Assembly: GCA_903850725.1 (NCBI GenBank)
Contig: CAINMG010000117.1
Coordinates: 1 to 5,826, forward strand
Length of the DNA: 5,826 bases
Source: Candidatus Staskawiczbacteria bacterium
GTDB lineage: Bacteria; Patescibacteriota; Minisyncoccia; Minisyncoccales; Staskawiczbacteraceae
Reading direction: 5' to 3'
Position numbers and translations under genes: made by a program. The notes beneath the pieces were generated by a model. The model worked only from the letters and a program-made list of their open reading frames with translations. It was not told the DNA's origin and did not search any database. Position 1 is the first letter of the stretch, and each line of letters starts with the position of its first letter. Shown piece after piece: positions 5,708 through 5,826 of the stretch.

Positions 5708-5735
5708 ATTATATCAGATTAAAAGTCTATGTCAA
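5708..5735 (-). promoter_or_regulatory. Consensus-grade minus-strand promoter
   Basis: Read on the minus strand, TTGACA (5735-5730), a 16-base spacer and TATAAT (5713-5708) are both perfect sigma70 hexamers, and TGA directly before TATAAT adds an extended -10. The predicted start is near 5701, pointing into the GC-rich hairpin element and the toxin remnant. No minus-strand gene of normal size lies downstream in the window. Confidence 0.65.
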
Positions 5736-5750
5736 GAGTTGTTAAAAAAT

Positions 5751-5779
5751 TTGTTTAAAAAAGAAAATTGTGGTAAAAT
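5751..5779 (+). promoter_or_regulatory. Promoter for a gene beyond the right edge
   Basis: TTGTTT (5751-5756), a 17-base spacer and TAAAAT (5774-5779) preceded by TGG. The 11-base core TGTGGTAAAAT is identical to that at 4596-4606. The remaining 47 bases contain no ATG and would be leader. It is back to back with the minus-strand promoter at 5708-5735, making this a divergent control region. Confidence 0.55.
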
Positions 5780-5826
5780 TAATTAAACTATAAAATATTA
5801 TTAATAAATCCAGCACAAAAATTTTG

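Noticed and set aside
1..5826. TGA recoded as glycine, as in some CPR lineages
   Set aside because: No gene needs to read through TGA, glycine is encoded by GGN throughout, and all stops are TAA; there is no evidence for recoding.

Overview
The window is AT-rich bacterial DNA and probably comes from a Candidate Phyla Radiation (Patescibacteria) organism. The evidence is compact genes read in one direction, TAA as the stop of every gene, no Shine-Dalgarno motif before any start, and several proteins of a style common in that group. This placement is inference. The standard genetic code fits, since no in-frame TGA is needed anywhere.

Positions 1-4568 look like one co-directional transcription unit. 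It runs iorA (indolepyruvate:ferredoxin oxidoreductase alpha subunit, start just outside the window), a divergent class I methyltransferase-like protein, iorB (beta subunit), a sugar-phosphate nucleotidyltransferase and a TsaC/YrdC-type threonylcarbamoyl-AMP synthase. The first four genes are 10-17 bases apart. An 84-base gap filled by an inverted repeat precedes the synthase gene. The unit ends in a perfect 14-bp intrinsic terminator whose left arm lies in the last codons of the synthase gene. IorA and IorB should form a TPP-dependent 2-oxoacid oxidoreductase, but IorA here stops before the C-terminal ferredoxin-like domain, and the methyltransferase-like gene sits where that domain's coding sequence would be expected.

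Positions 4569-5400 hold a new transcription unit: an extended -10 promoter followed by a single-pass membrane protein with a six-cysteine extracytoplasmic domain and no recognised function.

Positions 5401-5826 contain no intact gene of normal size. They hold the remains of a MazF/PemK-family toxin gene, spread over two frames with the middle of the protein missing and a perfect 12-base palindrome at the break. Next comes a GC-rich double-hairpin element that a consensus-grade minus-strand promoter would transcribe as an RNA of about 50 bases. A plus-strand promoter at the right edge shares an 11-base core with the promoter of the membrane-protein gene and probably serves a gene beyond the window.

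The most unusual items are the IorA without a ferredoxin domain and its intervening methyltransferase-like gene, the broken toxin, and the strong minus-strand promoter feeding a GC-rich mini-transcript.
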